The notes beneath the pieces are model-generated. The model worked only from the letters and a program-made list of their open reading frames with translations. It ran no database searches and had not been told where the DNA came from. A stretch of 64,000 bases of DNA from contig NZ_CP097384.1 of the NCBI RefSeq assembly GCF_024584705.1, positions 930,001 through 994,000 on the forward strand. The letters are read 5' to 3'. Position numbers and translations under genes: made by a program. Positions 43,142 to 51,877 of this stretch are shown here, piece after piece (position 1 is the first letter of the stretch; each line of letters starts with the position of its first letter). Source of the stretch: Blastopirellula sp. J2-11. GTDB taxonomy: Bacteria; Planctomycetota; Planctomycetia; Pirellulales; Pirellulaceae.

Positions 43142-44170
43142 ATGAAGAAGCGAGCATTGGGTCGATCGGGGATTGAAGCCTCGGTGGTGGGGTTTGGGGC
43201 TTGGGCGATCGGCGGATGGACTTGGGGCGGCGCCGACGAGAGCGAGTCGATTCGCGCGATTCATGCGTTTTTGGACGCCGGCGGCAGTTTGATTGATACG
43301 GCGCCTGTTTATGGGTTTGGCGCTAGTGAAGAAGTGGTCGGCAAAGCGATCGCCGATCGGCGCGACCAGGTCGTGTTGGCGACCAAATGTTCGATGCGCT
43401 GGGATTTGAGCGACCCGCAAAAAGAGCGCGCCAAGAAACGGTTTTCGACGACGCGGCAAAATGTCGACTGGACCGGGGAAACGTCGGACGAAAGTTTTGA
43501 CGTCTACATTTACAACGGACGCGATGGGATTCGCGAAGAAGTCGAGCGAAGTTTGCGGCGGCTGCAGACCGATGTGATCGATCTTTATCAAACGCATTGG
43601 CAGATGGACGCGACGCCGATCGAAGAGCGGATGGGCGCGCTGGAAGAACTGAAACAAGAAGGGAAGATTCGCGCGATCGGTGTTTCGAATGCGAGCCCCG
43701 AGCAGATTGACCAGTATCGCCAGTTTGGACAAATCGATACGGATCAAGAAAAGTACTCGATGCTTGATCGGGAGATGGAGATGGCGAACTTGGCGAAGTG
43801 CGCCGACGAGCAGATCGCGTTTCTCGCTTATAGTCCGCTAGGACAAGGATTGTTGACCGGCAAGATTACGCCGGAGCGCGAGTATGACGAAGGAGATCAA
43901 CGCCGCTTCAAAGATCGCTTCAAGCCGTCGAATGTGCGCAAAGTGCAAGCGATGCTCGAGCCGATGCTGCCGATCGCGGCGCGGCATCAAGTGAGTCTCT
44001 CGCAACTGACGATGGCCTGGACGCTCGCCCAGCGCGGTTGTTCGCATGTGCTGTGCGGCGCACGAAATCCGCAGCAAGCGATCGACAACGCCGGCGCCGG
44101 CGACGTTGAACTGACGAGCGAAGAGATCGCCGAAATCAGTCGTGCGGTGCAAAGCTATGGCGGCGTCTAG
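43142..44170 (+). CDS. Aldo-keto reductase
   Basis: This 342-residue NADPH-dependent reductase of the (alpha/beta)8 aldo-keto reductase superfamily has all four catalytic residues in their usual motifs: LIDTAPVYGFG (Asp, Tyr), VVLATKC (Lys) and DLYQTHWQ (His). The early GFGAWAIGGWTWGG and the late FLAYSPLGQGLLTGKI and GARNPQQAIDN bind the cofactor. A stretch after the lysine (KERAKKRFSTTRQNVDWTGE to DVYIYNGRDGIREE) is longer than in minimal members, as in the general-stress AKR group. The ATG at 43142 gives the standard start. No operon partner is evident. Confidence 0.92.
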   Translation: MKKRALGRSGIEASVVGFGAWAIGGWTWGGADESESIRAIHAFLDAGGSLIDTAPVYGFGASEEVVGKAIADRRDQVVLATKCSMRWDLSDPQKERAKKRFSTTRQNVDWTGETSDESFDVYIYNGRDGIREEVERSLRRLQTDVIDLYQTHWQMDATPIEERMGALEELKQEGKIRAIGVSNASPEQIDQYRQFGQIDTDQEKYSMLDREMEMANLAKCADEQIAFLAYSPLGQGLLTGKITPEREYDEGDQRRFKDRFKPSNVRKVQAMLEPMLPIAARHQVSLSQLTMAWTLAQRGCSHVLCGARNPQQAIDNAGAGDVELTSEEIAEISRAVQSYGGV

Positions 44171-44362
44171 AAAGAAGTTTTTAGAACTTGTCGATCGATA
44201 ATCACGGACTAATTTGCGAAGCGATAAGGAATCGAACGTAATTCATTGCGTAAATCAAAGGTGGGGGCGTAGCATTTTGCACTTTTGCGCTGCTGTATTC
44301 CGTCTTCATGATTCGTTAACTTGATGTTCTGTGAGGCGCCAAGTAGACTCCGGACAGCTGGA

Positions 44363-44399
44363 GAACCGAACCTCCCGATAGGGGACGACCGTTCGGTTC
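44363..44399 (+). promoter_or_regulatory. Hairpin in the leader of the phoD-like gene
   Basis: GAACCGAAC (44363-44371) and GTTCGGTTC (44391-44399) are a perfect 9-bp inverted repeat 55 bp before the ATG of the PhoD-like gene. There is no T run, so it is more likely an operator or mRNA stem than a terminator. The 283-bp gap holds nothing else recognisable. Confidence 0.35.
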
Positions 44400-44453
44400 A
44401 CCGTCTTCCGCTTTCTCCGTGTCGCCCGCCCAATTTCTACCGAGACCTTCGCT

Positions 44454-46043
44454 ATGTGCGCCCAACGCATTCATCTCCCTGGCCAAACGTGGAACCGTCG
44501 TCAAATCTTGGCCTGGGGAGGATCGCTGTTGGCCGCCTGGCCGACGTTGGAAGGGATCGCTTCGGCCGGCTTTCGCCGCAATGTCGCGATCGGCGATTAT
44601 CCCTTTGCGTTGGGAGTCGCGTCGGGCGATCCGGCGCCGGATGGTTTTGTGATCTGGACGCGTCTGGCGCCCAAGCCGCTGGAAGAGACCGGCGGCATGC
44701 CCAACGAGAATGTCGAAGTCCGCTGGACGGTTTGCCATGACGAAGCGATGACGAAAGTCGCCGCGCAAGGAACCGTGATTGCGACGCCTGACATGGGGCA
44801 TTCGGTCCATGTCGAAGTGCCGGGGCTCGATCCGAATCGGTGGTACTTTTATCAGTTTGCCGGCGCTGGCGAGATTAGCCCAAAGGGCCGCGCTCGCACC
44901 GCGCCGAAGCCGGAAGAGACGCCGAGCAACTTGAAGTTCGCCTTTGCGTCGTGTCAGCATTATGAGTCAGGCTACTTCACCGCCTACGATCATCTGGCGC
45001 GTGAAGGTTTTGATTTGGTCGCTCACCTGGGGGACTATATCTACGAGCGGGAAGGGAAAAACGGCAAGCTGCGGGCGCATGCCGGGCCCCACTTGGATCA
45101 GTTGGCCGACTACCGCGTTCGCCATGCTCAATACAAGACTGATCCGCATCTGCAAGCGGCGCATGCGATGTGCCCTTGGCTGGTGACTTGGGACGATCAC
45201 GAATTTGAGAACAACTACGCCAACGACATTTCGGAGCATCCCCAGTCGGATCGCGCGAAAGCAGACGCTTACATGCGGCGACGGGCCAACGCTTACCAAG
45301 CGTATTACGAAAACATGCCGCTGCGCACGGCCCAGATGCCGACTGGACCTGACATGCAGTTGTATCGCAGCGTGAAGTACGGCAAGTTGGTCGACTTTGA
45401 CGTGTTGGATACGCGGCAATACCGGACCGATCAACCATGCGGCGATGGCAACAAGGCGCCGTGCAACGAAGTCTTTCATCCCGAGGCGACCATCTTGGGA
45501 CCCAAGCAGGAAGCATGGCTCGCCGACGAAATCGCCCATTCGGACAGCATCTGGAACGTACTCGCCCAGCAGGTGATGATGGGCCGCGTCGATCGCGATT
45601 CGAGTGACGCGGTTGGCTATTCAATGGATCAGTGGCCCGGCTACGAAGTCAATCGTCAGCGGATGTTGAACTTTTTCGCTCAACACCCCGAGAAGAATCC
45701 GGTGGTGCTGACCGGCGACATTCACTGCAACTGGGCGAACGACTTGCAGGTCAACTGCGAGGATGTCGATTCGCCGGCGGTCGCGGTCGAATTTGTCGGC
45801 ACTTCGATCAGCTCTGGCGGAGACGGGTCGGAAGAGCGAAAAGATACGGCGCTTGTTATGGCGCAGAACCCTTTCGTCAAGTTCAACAACTACGAACGGG
45901 GCTATGTCGCCTGCGAGATCACGCCGCAGACCTGGACCACGCACTATCGCACGGTCCCATTTGTCAGCAAGCCAGACGCGCCGCTCAACACGCGCGCCAG
46001 TTTTGTCGTGGAAGCCGGCAAGCCGGGGTTGAATCGAGCGTAA
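44454..46043 (+). CDS. phoD: PhoD-type alkaline phosphatase / phosphodiesterase, Tat-exported
   Basis: This 529-residue enzyme splits phosphomonoesters or diesters outside the inner membrane. A twin-arginine signal (WNRRQILAWGGSLLAAWPT) opens it, followed by the beta domain (ALGVASGDPAPDGFVIWTRL). The calcineurin-type core has FAFASCQHYESGYF, AHLGDYIYE (metal Asp), TWDDHEFENNYAND (metal His/Asp) and VVLTGDIHCNWANDLQV near the end. This matches PhoD, which uses iron and calcium. The start at 44454 is an ATG without a strong ribosome-binding site. No Pho box was found by eye, and it may respond to phosphate in ways not visible here. Confidence 0.92.
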   Translation: MCAQRIHLPGQTWNRRQILAWGGSLLAAWPTLEGIASAGFRRNVAIGDYPFALGVASGDPAPDGFVIWTRLAPKPLEETGGMPNENVEVRWTVCHDEAMTKVAAQGTVIATPDMGHSVHVEVPGLDPNRWYFYQFAGAGEISPKGRARTAPKPEETPSNLKFAFASCQHYESGYFTAYDHLAREGFDLVAHLGDYIYEREGKNGKLRAHAGPHLDQLADYRVRHAQYKTDPHLQAAHAMCPWLVTWDDHEFENNYANDISEHPQSDRAKADAYMRRRANAYQAYYENMPLRTAQMPTGPDMQLYRSVKYGKLVDFDVLDTRQYRTDQPCGDGNKAPCNEVFHPEATILGPKQEAWLADEIAHSDSIWNVLAQQVMMGRVDRDSSDAVGYSMDQWPGYEVNRQRMLNFFAQHPEKNPVVLTGDIHCNWANDLQVNCEDVDSPAVAVEFVGTSISSGGDGSEERKDTALVMAQNPFVKFNNYERGYVACEITPQTWTTHYRTVPFVSKPDAPLNTRASFVVEAGKPGLNRA

Positions 46044-46072
46044 GGCCAAAGGTTGTGAAGTGGCGCGATTTC

Positions 46073-46119
46073 CATGGTTGGCCGCGATAGCTCCGCTATC
46101 GCGGCGGCGCAGCCGTAAG
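46073..46119. repeat. Partial copy of repeat family A
   Basis: These 47 bp match the inverted right end of the 189-bp element at 35095-35283, differing at about two positions, and include CATGGTTGGCCGCGATAGC and the flanking GGCGCAGCCGTAAG. The second half of the element is absent, so this is a solo or truncated end. It lies between the converging phoD and propeller genes. Confidence 0.75.
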
Positions 46120-46212
46120 CGGACTTAGTTAGCGGATTGCAGCGGATGGGAATTTTCGATCCTAATTCGCCGAACCAACAACCGGTAGACGCCAACCGGA
46201 CGCGGCTTGGCG

Positions 46213-47277
46213 TTAACCCACTTTCTTCAAGAAGGTGACGCGACCGCCTTCGACCCATTCAGTCACGAAAATATTGCCATCTTTGTCAAAGCATGCGTCG
46301 TGCGGATGAACAAACTTGCCGTCGAGCCAGCGATCGCGCTGCTTGCGCATTTTCATGCCGTCGCCTAAGACGGCGGCGCGCCACTCGGGGTCATCTCCGA
46401 GCTGCGTGATCACGTTGTTATCTTTATCGAGGAGCGTGATCCGGGCGTGCAGATCAGGGACCAGCATCACTTCGCCCTGGATGTCGATATCGGCTGGGAA
46501 GAGGAGGTCATTCACAAAGCCGAGATGTTCGCCGGTGGGCGAGAAGTATTGCAGCCGCGCGTTGGCCCGATCGGCGACGGCGAGCGCTGGAGTGCGGCCA
46601 GGACGGTTGTCGAACCACATGCCGTGCGGCGTGCGCATCTTGCCGGGCTCGGTTCCGGCGCCTCCCCAGGTGCGGACCCAGTTGGCGTCTTTGTCGTATT
46701 GATGGATGTAGTGCGAGCCGTAACCGTCGCCGATGTAGAAGCCGCCGTCAGGAGCGAACGCAACGTTGGTCGGCCGATAGCCGGAAGCGTCTTTGTAGAC
46801 GCCGGGCTCTTGCGGGAAGTCCTTCTTCCAGACGACGTCGCCCAGCAGGTCGGTTTTGATCACTTGGCGATTTTTAACATCGGATAGATAGAGAAACTCT
46901 TGGCCATCTTCATTGCGAATGTCGATACCGTGCCCGCCGCCGTGATACTGTTTGCCGAACGAACGAACCGCTTTGCCGGTGGGATCGAACGCGACGATCG
47001 CATCCATCGGCTGACTGCCGCCGTGCTGATGTTTGATGTAGATCAGGCCGGCCTGATCGATGCAAACGCCGTGCGTCGCGCCCCACTCGACCGACTTGGG
47101 CAACTCGCCCCAGTAATGGTGACATTCATAAGTGTGCTCACCGGCGCCCACTGTTTTCGCTTTGCCGCCCGACTTGTCGTCGGCATGCAGCAGCAACGGG
47201 GAAGCAGCCACGGCGGCCGCTGCGGCGGAAGTTTGCAAGAAGCGGCGACGGGTCGACTGCGGTTGAGATGCAGACAT
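46213..47277 (-). CDS. Tat-exported six-bladed beta-propeller (NHL-type) protein
   Basis: This 354-residue protein begins with a twin-arginine signal (TRRRFLQTSAAAAAVAASPL). NHL-like propeller repeats follow (ATHGVCIDQAGLIYIKHQHG, RPTNVAFAPDGGFYIGDGYG, MRTPHGMWFDNRPGRTPALA and KFVHPHDACFDKDGNIFVTE). These match the peptidylglycine-monooxygenase-like propellers common in planctomycetes. Its folding with a cofactor before export, implied by Tat, fits metal binding, but no ligand set was identified. It probably acts as a periplasmic sensor or lyase; the function is not known. It stands alone. Confidence 0.8.
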   Translation of the reverse strand: MSASQPQSTRRRFLQTSAAAAAVAASPLLLHADDKSGGKAKTVGAGEHTYECHHYWGELPKSVEWGATHGVCIDQAGLIYIKHQHGGSQPMDAIVAFDPTGKAVRSFGKQYHGGGHGIDIRNEDGQEFLYLSDVKNRQVIKTDLLGDVVWKKDFPQEPGVYKDASGYRPTNVAFAPDGGFYIGDGYGSHYIHQYDKDANWVRTWGGAGTEPGKMRTPHGMWFDNRPGRTPALAVADRANARLQYFSPTGEHLGFVNDLLFPADIDIQGEVMLVPDLHARITLLDKDNNVITQLGDDPEWRAAVLGDGMKMRKQRDRWLDGKFVHPHDACFDKDGNIFVTEWVEGGRVTFLKKVG

Positions 47278-47421
47278 GCAGGGGCTCCTGAGGCGCGAAA
47301 TAGAATCGGGGGCGGAAGAGCAGGAACCCGCTATTCTATCGGCGCAATCAGAAGGTTTCCATTTTTAATGCAGATTTAATGCGGGCCAAAGGCGCAGTGC
47401 TGCTATCGGAATTGCGGGCGA

Positions 47422-48501
47422 TTAGTCGAGGTTTTGAGGTTTCGTTGCTTGCGGTCGCAGCCAACCTTTACGCCCGAAGAAGAACAGCATGCTGATGGCC
47501 AGGATAATCGCGAACGTCCAAAACATCCGATAGCCATACTTCCAATGCACCAACGGCATGTCGTCAAAATTCATCCCGTAGACGCCTGCCAGAAACGACA
47601 TGGGGATAAAGATGGTCGAGACGATCGTCAGCACGCGCATCACTTCGTTGGTTCGATTGGCCATCGACGAAAGATAGGTGTTGAGCATGCCGCTCATCAT
47701 ATCGCGGTACATTTCGATCACTTCGGTCGTTTGCACGCAGTGATCGTAGGTATCGCGGAGGTAAAGCCGGACCTCTTCGCTGACCAGCGTGTTGGTTTCC
47801 CAGACCATCGAATGGAGGGCCTCACGCTGCGGCCAGAGGGATCGGCGCAAGTTGAGCAGGCGATTCTTCATGTAGTGAATCTTCTGCAAGATCGCGGTCG
47901 TGGGGGCCAAAACCGCTTCTTCTTCCAGGTCTTCCAACCGTTCGCCGATCACTTCCAAGGCCGGGTAGTAGTGGTCGATCACCGAGTCAGCGATCGCATA
48001 GGCCAGGTAGTCAGCGCCTTTTTCCTTAAATCGTCGATGCCCCGCGGTAAGCCGCTTGCGGATCGGATCAAAGACGTCGCCATAGCATTCTTGAAAGGTA
48101 AGTACGTAGTCTTCCCCCAAGACGACCCCAATCTGTTCGACCAGGATTTCGCCGTCTTCATCGACCCGGACCATCCGCAAGATAATCAGCAGATTGTCGT
48201 CGTGCAGTTCGACTTTGGCGCGCTGCGGCACGTTCACCACATCCTCGAGCAGAAGCGGATGAAGCCCATAAATCTCGCCCAGTTCGATCAATAAACGTTC
48301 ATCGCCGAAGCCTTGAATATCGACCCACGAGACTCCGGACTCGGGAGCGGCCTCCAATTGGTCAAGATCGGTGATCGTCTGATCGCTTTTCAGCCCGTCG
48401 ATCGAATAGAGGATCTGGCGGACGCGCGGGGTTGGAGCATCAGCGGGAATGACCAGCGTTCCGGGGGCGGCGCCGACTTGGGGATGACGTTTATGGAACA
48501 T
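47422..48501 (-). CDS. corA: CorA-type magnesium/cobalt transporter
   Basis: This 359-residue inner-membrane channel has the pore signature YGMNF (AGVYGMNFDDMPL) between two C-terminal membrane helices, preceded by the long stalk helix region (NTYLSSMANRTNEVMRVLTI). The large cytoplasmic N-terminal domain has LLLEDVVNVPQRAKVE and QECYGDVFDPIRKRL. The ATG at 48501 is chosen; a longer frame upstream begins only with TTG and lacks similarity. The predicted length is close to typical CorA. Mg2+ uptake is the likely role. Confidence 0.94.
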   Translation of the reverse strand: MFHKRHPQVGAAPGTLVIPADAPTPRVRQILYSIDGLKSDQTITDLDQLEAAPESGVSWVDIQGFGDERLLIELGEIYGLHPLLLEDVVNVPQRAKVELHDDNLLIILRMVRVDEDGEILVEQIGVVLGEDYVLTFQECYGDVFDPIRKRLTAGHRRFKEKGADYLAYAIADSVIDHYYPALEVIGERLEDLEEEAVLAPTTAILQKIHYMKNRLLNLRRSLWPQREALHSMVWETNTLVSEEVRLYLRDTYDHCVQTTEVIEMYRDMMSGMLNTYLSSMANRTNEVMRVLTIVSTIFIPMSFLAGVYGMNFDDMPLVHWKYGYRMFWTFAIILAISMLFFFGRKGWLRPQATKPQNLD

Positions 48502-48711
48502 GCGGTTAGTTTCAAGGCTCCCGCTGCGGTCGTAGACGCCGCATTGGCAAGTTATAGGCAATTGATAAGATGAACGGCCGATCGTTACACGGGACGGGAG
48601 AATTTTCTAGGCGAATATCGAGACGAACTACCCAAATCGCTGAATTCCTGACCTAAGCTGGCGGCGTCATGCATACTGAACAATACCCCCGCGTTTGAGC
48701 AGATTTTGTCG

Positions 48712-49614
48712 ATGGACATCGTAATTCTCTCTCGGAAGGCCTCCTTGTATTCGACCCGCCGCCTCCGCGAAGCGGCGGTTGCGCGAGGCCACGACGTCCG
48801 TGTCGTCGATTACCTGCGCTGCTATATGGACATCACGTCCCACCGTCCTCGTGTGTTATACCAGGGCGAAGAACTGCATCCCGACGCGATTATCCCGCGT
48901 ATCGGCGCTAGCTACACGTTCTACGGCACCGCCGTCGTGCGGCAGTTTGAGATGATGGGGGTGTTTACCGTCAACGAGTCGCAGGCGATCAATCGCTCGC
49001 GAGACAAGCTTCGTTCGACGCAACTGCTAGCACGGGACGGCGTCGGTTTGCCGGTGACCGGATTCGCCCACTCGACCAAGGACATCGACGAACTGATCTC
49101 GATCGCCGGCGGCGCTCCGTGCGTGGTCAAATTGGTGGAAGGTACCCAGGGGGTCGGCGTCATTCTGGCCGAAACGAAGAAAGCGGCTCAAGCCGTTATC
49201 GAAGCGTTTCGCGGACTGGATGCGAACATCCTGGTCCAGGAATTCATCAAAGAGGCCGGCGGCAGCGACATTCGCTGTATCGTGGTCGGCAATCGGGTCA
49301 TCGCCACGATGAAGCGTCAGGCCGCGCCGGGCGAGTTTCGCTCGAATCTGCATCGCGGCGGTTACGCCGAAAAGATCAAAGTCACGCCAGAAGAGCGAAC
49401 CACCGCCAAGCGAGCCGCCAAAACGATGGGGCTTAACGTGGCCGGCGTCGACATCCTGCGATCGAATCATGGGCCGGTCGTGATGGAAGTGAACTCTTCG
49501 CCGGGCTTAGAAGGAATTGAAGGAGCGACGTCTGTTGACGTCGCAGGCAGAGTGATCGATTTTATCGAAGCGCATGCCAAGTCGGGACGCCAGAGAGACA
49601 AAGGGAAAGGATAG
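48712..49614 (+). CDS. rimK: RimK-family ATP-grasp alpha-L-glutamate ligase
   Basis: This 300-residue enzyme matches RimK in length, which ligates glutamates to the C-terminus of ribosomal protein S6. It has the N-terminal [18 protein letters not shown]-like [13 protein letters not shown], the ATP-grasp core ([36 protein letters not shown]), [18 protein letters not shown], and the metal-binding [14 protein letters not shown]. The ATG at 48712 is two codons after an alternative TTG. Followed after 36 bp by an AstE/aspartoacylase-type deacylase gene. RimK with such a deacylase is a known pairing, and the second may remove or process the added glutamates. Confidence 0.92.
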   Translation: MDIVILSRKASLYSTRRLREAAVARGHDVRVVDYLRCYMDITSHRPRVLYQGEELHPDAIIPRIGASYTFYGTAVVRQFEMMGVFTVNESQAINRSRDKLRSTQLLARDGVGLPVTGFAHSTKDIDELISIAGGAPCVVKLVEGTQGVGVILAETKKAAQAVIEAFRGLDANILVQEFIKEAGGSDIRCIVVGNRVIATMKRQAAPGEFRSNLHRGGYAEKIKVTPEERTTAKRAAKTMGLNVAGVDILRSNHGPVVMEVNSSPGLEGIEGATSVDVAGRVIDFIEAHAKSGRQRDKGKG

Positions 49615-49650
49615 GACGCCGCCCTCGACGCGACGTCTAAACAAGCGCCA

Positions 49651-50745
49651 ATGACGGCCAGCGAAGACGAACCTACTGTGCGGATCAAACGACCGATCGA
49701 TGATTGGAACGGCGTCATCATCGAGCCGGGCCAAGTACGCGACGTTCAAGTCGCCATCGGCGAAAGCTATAGCGGCGTCGACGTATTGATCCCGGTGCAA
49801 GTCCGCCGCGCCGTCGAAGATGGGCCGGTCATTTTTGTGACCGCCGCATTGCATGGCGACGAAATCAACGGCACCGGCGCGATCCGTTCACTCATCATGG
49901 ACGATAATCTGCGTCTCAAGCGAGGCGCATTGGTCTTGGCGCCGGTGCTGAATATTCTGGGGTTCGATCGCCATAGCCGTTATCTGCCTGATCGCCGCGA
50001 TTTGAACCGCAGCTTTCCCGGTTCGCGTAACGGCAGTCTGGCCAGTCGCATGGCGCGGCGCATCTTTGACGAGATCGTCGCGCGTTGCGATTACGGAATT
50101 GATCTGCACACCGCGGCGATTCGCCGAACTAACTTTCCTAATGTTCGCGTCGATTGGAAAAACCCGGAAGCGCGGATGTTGGCCGAAGCGTTCGGCAGCG
50201 AGTTGATTGTCGCCGGCAAAGGGCCGGTCGGTGCGTTTCGCCGCTCGGCCTGCAGCGCCGGTTGCGCCACGATCATCCTGGAAGCGGGCGAAACCTCGAA
50301 GGTCGAGCCTTCGATCGTCAGTTGGGAACTGCGCGGGATTCGTAACGTGCTGGTCAAGCTGGGAATGCTTTCGGGCCAGCAAGTTCCCTCGTCACGCAAG
50401 CTGGTGATCGACAAGACGCGTTGGGTCCGAGCCGATCGGGGCGGATTCCTGCAGTTTCACGCTTCGCCGGGAGACGTGGTCAAAAAAGGGCAGTTGCTCG
50501 CGACCAACACCGGGCTCTTGGGTCAGCAGCGGAACCAGGTCTTCGCTCCGTTTGATGCGGTGGTCATCGGCACGACGACGTTGCCGGCGGTTAGTCCCGG
50601 CGAGCCGATCTGTCATCTTGGCTATTTGGTAGAGGATGCTCAAACGGTGCGCGAGCAATTGGCCGAAGATGAGATGTATGGAACGGTCGCCGACCATCTG
50701 GCGACCAATCTGTTGATTGATCGCCCGAACGACACAGGCGGCTAA
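49651..50745 (+). CDS. Succinylglutamate desuccinylase/aspartoacylase-family deacylase
   Basis: This 364-residue zinc hydrolase of the AstE/AspA family has metal-site motif ALHGDEINGTG (His, Glu) followed by DRRDLNRSFPG and YGIDLHTAAI (third ligand His). The VEPSIVSWELRGIRNVLVKL helix and a C-terminal beta barrel (RADRGGFLQFHASPGDVVKK) complete the fold. It sits 36 bp after rimK. Members next to RimK-like ligases are annotated only as deacylases. The likely substrate is an N-acyl or gamma-glutamyl group, possibly the RimK product. Confidence 0.88.
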   Translation: MTASEDEPTVRIKRPIDDWNGVIIEPGQVRDVQVAIGESYSGVDVLIPVQVRRAVEDGPVIFVTAALHGDEINGTGAIRSLIMDDNLRLKRGALVLAPVLNILGFDRHSRYLPDRRDLNRSFPGSRNGSLASRMARRIFDEIVARCDYGIDLHTAAIRRTNFPNVRVDWKNPEARMLAEAFGSELIVAGKGPVGAFRRSACSAGCATIILEAGETSKVEPSIVSWELRGIRNVLVKLGMLSGQQVPSSRKLVIDKTRWVRADRGGFLQFHASPGDVVKKGQLLATNTGLLGQQRNQVFAPFDAVVIGTTTLPAVSPGEPICHLGYLVEDAQTVREQLAEDEMYGTVADHLATNLLIDRPNDTGG

Positions 50746-50767
50746 CGCCGCCGAGGTTGGACGAAGT

Positions 50768-51073
50768 TTATTCGTCGTCCGAATCGTAGTCTTCCGAGTA
50801 GTCCTTGTAGACCGGTCTCGGTTGGTTGACCATGCGCGGCTCTTCGGCGGCGGCTACCGCTTGGGCGGCGCAATTCGGACAGACGGTCAGTTGCTCGACG
50901 ATCTCATGTCCTCGTCCGCCGCGATCGATCGTTTGCGTATCGCGACGCATCCGAGGTCCGCGCGGCGCGGGGCGTGAACGTGAGCCATATTCTTTATGGC
51001 GTTCCGAAATAATAATTTGGTGAGCCGGAGTGCGCGCAGGGGTAATCGTGCCGCATCGTTGGCATTTGTACAT
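50768..51073 (-). CDS. Small zinc-ribbon protein
   Basis: This 101-residue protein has two CxxC knuckles, MYKCQRCGTIT at the N-terminus and LTVCPNCAAQA near residue 65, so the four cysteines can hold one zinc. Between them is a basic, Arg-rich stretch (GSRSRPAPRGPRMRRD) and the tail is very acidic (YKDYSEDYDSDDE). Such layouts suggest a nucleic-acid or protein adaptor. The family is unknown to me. It converges with the deacylase gene and has its own promoter. Confidence 0.65.
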   Translation of the reverse strand: MYKCQRCGTITPARTPAHQIIISERHKEYGSRSRPAPRGPRMRRDTQTIDRGGRGHEIVEQLTVCPNCAAQAVAAAEEPRMVNQPRPVYKDYSEDYDSDDE

Positions 51074-51246
51074 ATTTTTGCCGTGGTTTGTATGCGATCG
51101 CGGATGAGCGAATCACAGGAGATAAACGTCACTTCCGACGGCTTGAAGAAGTCGCAGGTTGCGCAGCAAAATTGCGAGGAAGAAGATGCCCCAGAGGGCG
51201 AGCTCGCCCCGCGATCCAAAGTTCGCAGGGCGGCTCTGCAATCTGC

Positions 51247-51444
51247 TTAGATCACTTGGACCTGTTCGGCACGCGGACCCTTGGGGCCTTGGCCTTCGAC
51301 GTAAGAGACGGTCTGGCCTTCGCGCAAATCGTCATAGCGGCATCCTTCCAGGCTCGACATGTGGAAGAACAGGTCTTTGTTTGACCCGGTGTCGATGAAA
51401 CCGAAACCTTTGTCGGTCAAACGCTTGATTTTACCTTCTGGCAT
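51247..51444 (-). CDS. Cold-shock-domain protein
   Basis: This 65-residue cold-shock protein binds single-stranded RNA or DNA. The RNP1 motif is DKGFGFID (KGFGFI) and RNP2 is KDLFFHMS (LFFH). The start MPEGKIKRL and end GPKGPRAEQVQ are typical of CspA-type proteins. The ATG at 51444 gives the common size; an upstream in-frame start would add only MIL. As in cold-shock genes, the 5' region (51445-51877) is long and noncoding and could hold a structured leader. Confidence 0.93.
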   Translation of the reverse strand: MPEGKIKRLTDKGFGFIDTGSNKDLFFHMSSLEGCRYDDLREGQTVSYVEGQGPKGPRAEQVQVI

Positions 51445-51877
51445 CAAAATCACTCACAAAACATAAAGCTGCGACTGCCGGTCAAAAAAACACTCTCGCA
51501 ACCTGACAGCCGCCATCAAAAACTGCGGTGCATCCTATGCCTGCGAGGGGCTCTCGTCAATGTTCGCACACCCAAACGATGCGAAAACTCCAAGAAAACT
51601 GCGCCGCTCGACCGAAGATTCGCAGAAATCGGAGGTTTAGGGGCTTTAACCAAAGGGTTTCAGAGGATTTGCGTGTTTTGGGAAGTTGCCGATAATCGCC
51701 TTCAAAATGCCGCCAGAACGGCGTTTTCAACCCCCCTCTCGATCACCGATTGTCGATCGGGAGTCGCCGTCACGGGATAATCGGGGAAATGTTGAGCTCA
51801 TTTTTCGACGCTCCGAGAGCCGTCCGTTACGATGACGCGTCGACTTCTCGCGGATTTCGTTCTAATTCGGAAACAGC
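51445..51877. other. Noncoding region between the cold-shock gene and the CNNM-CBS gene
   Basis: These 433 bases separate divergent genes. On the minus strand they include the leader of the cold-shock gene, which in relatives is long and folded. A sequence near 51735-51765 with ATCACCGATTGTCGATCGGGAG has partial self-complementarity. No coding sequence or RNA gene could be supported. Confidence 0.4.
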
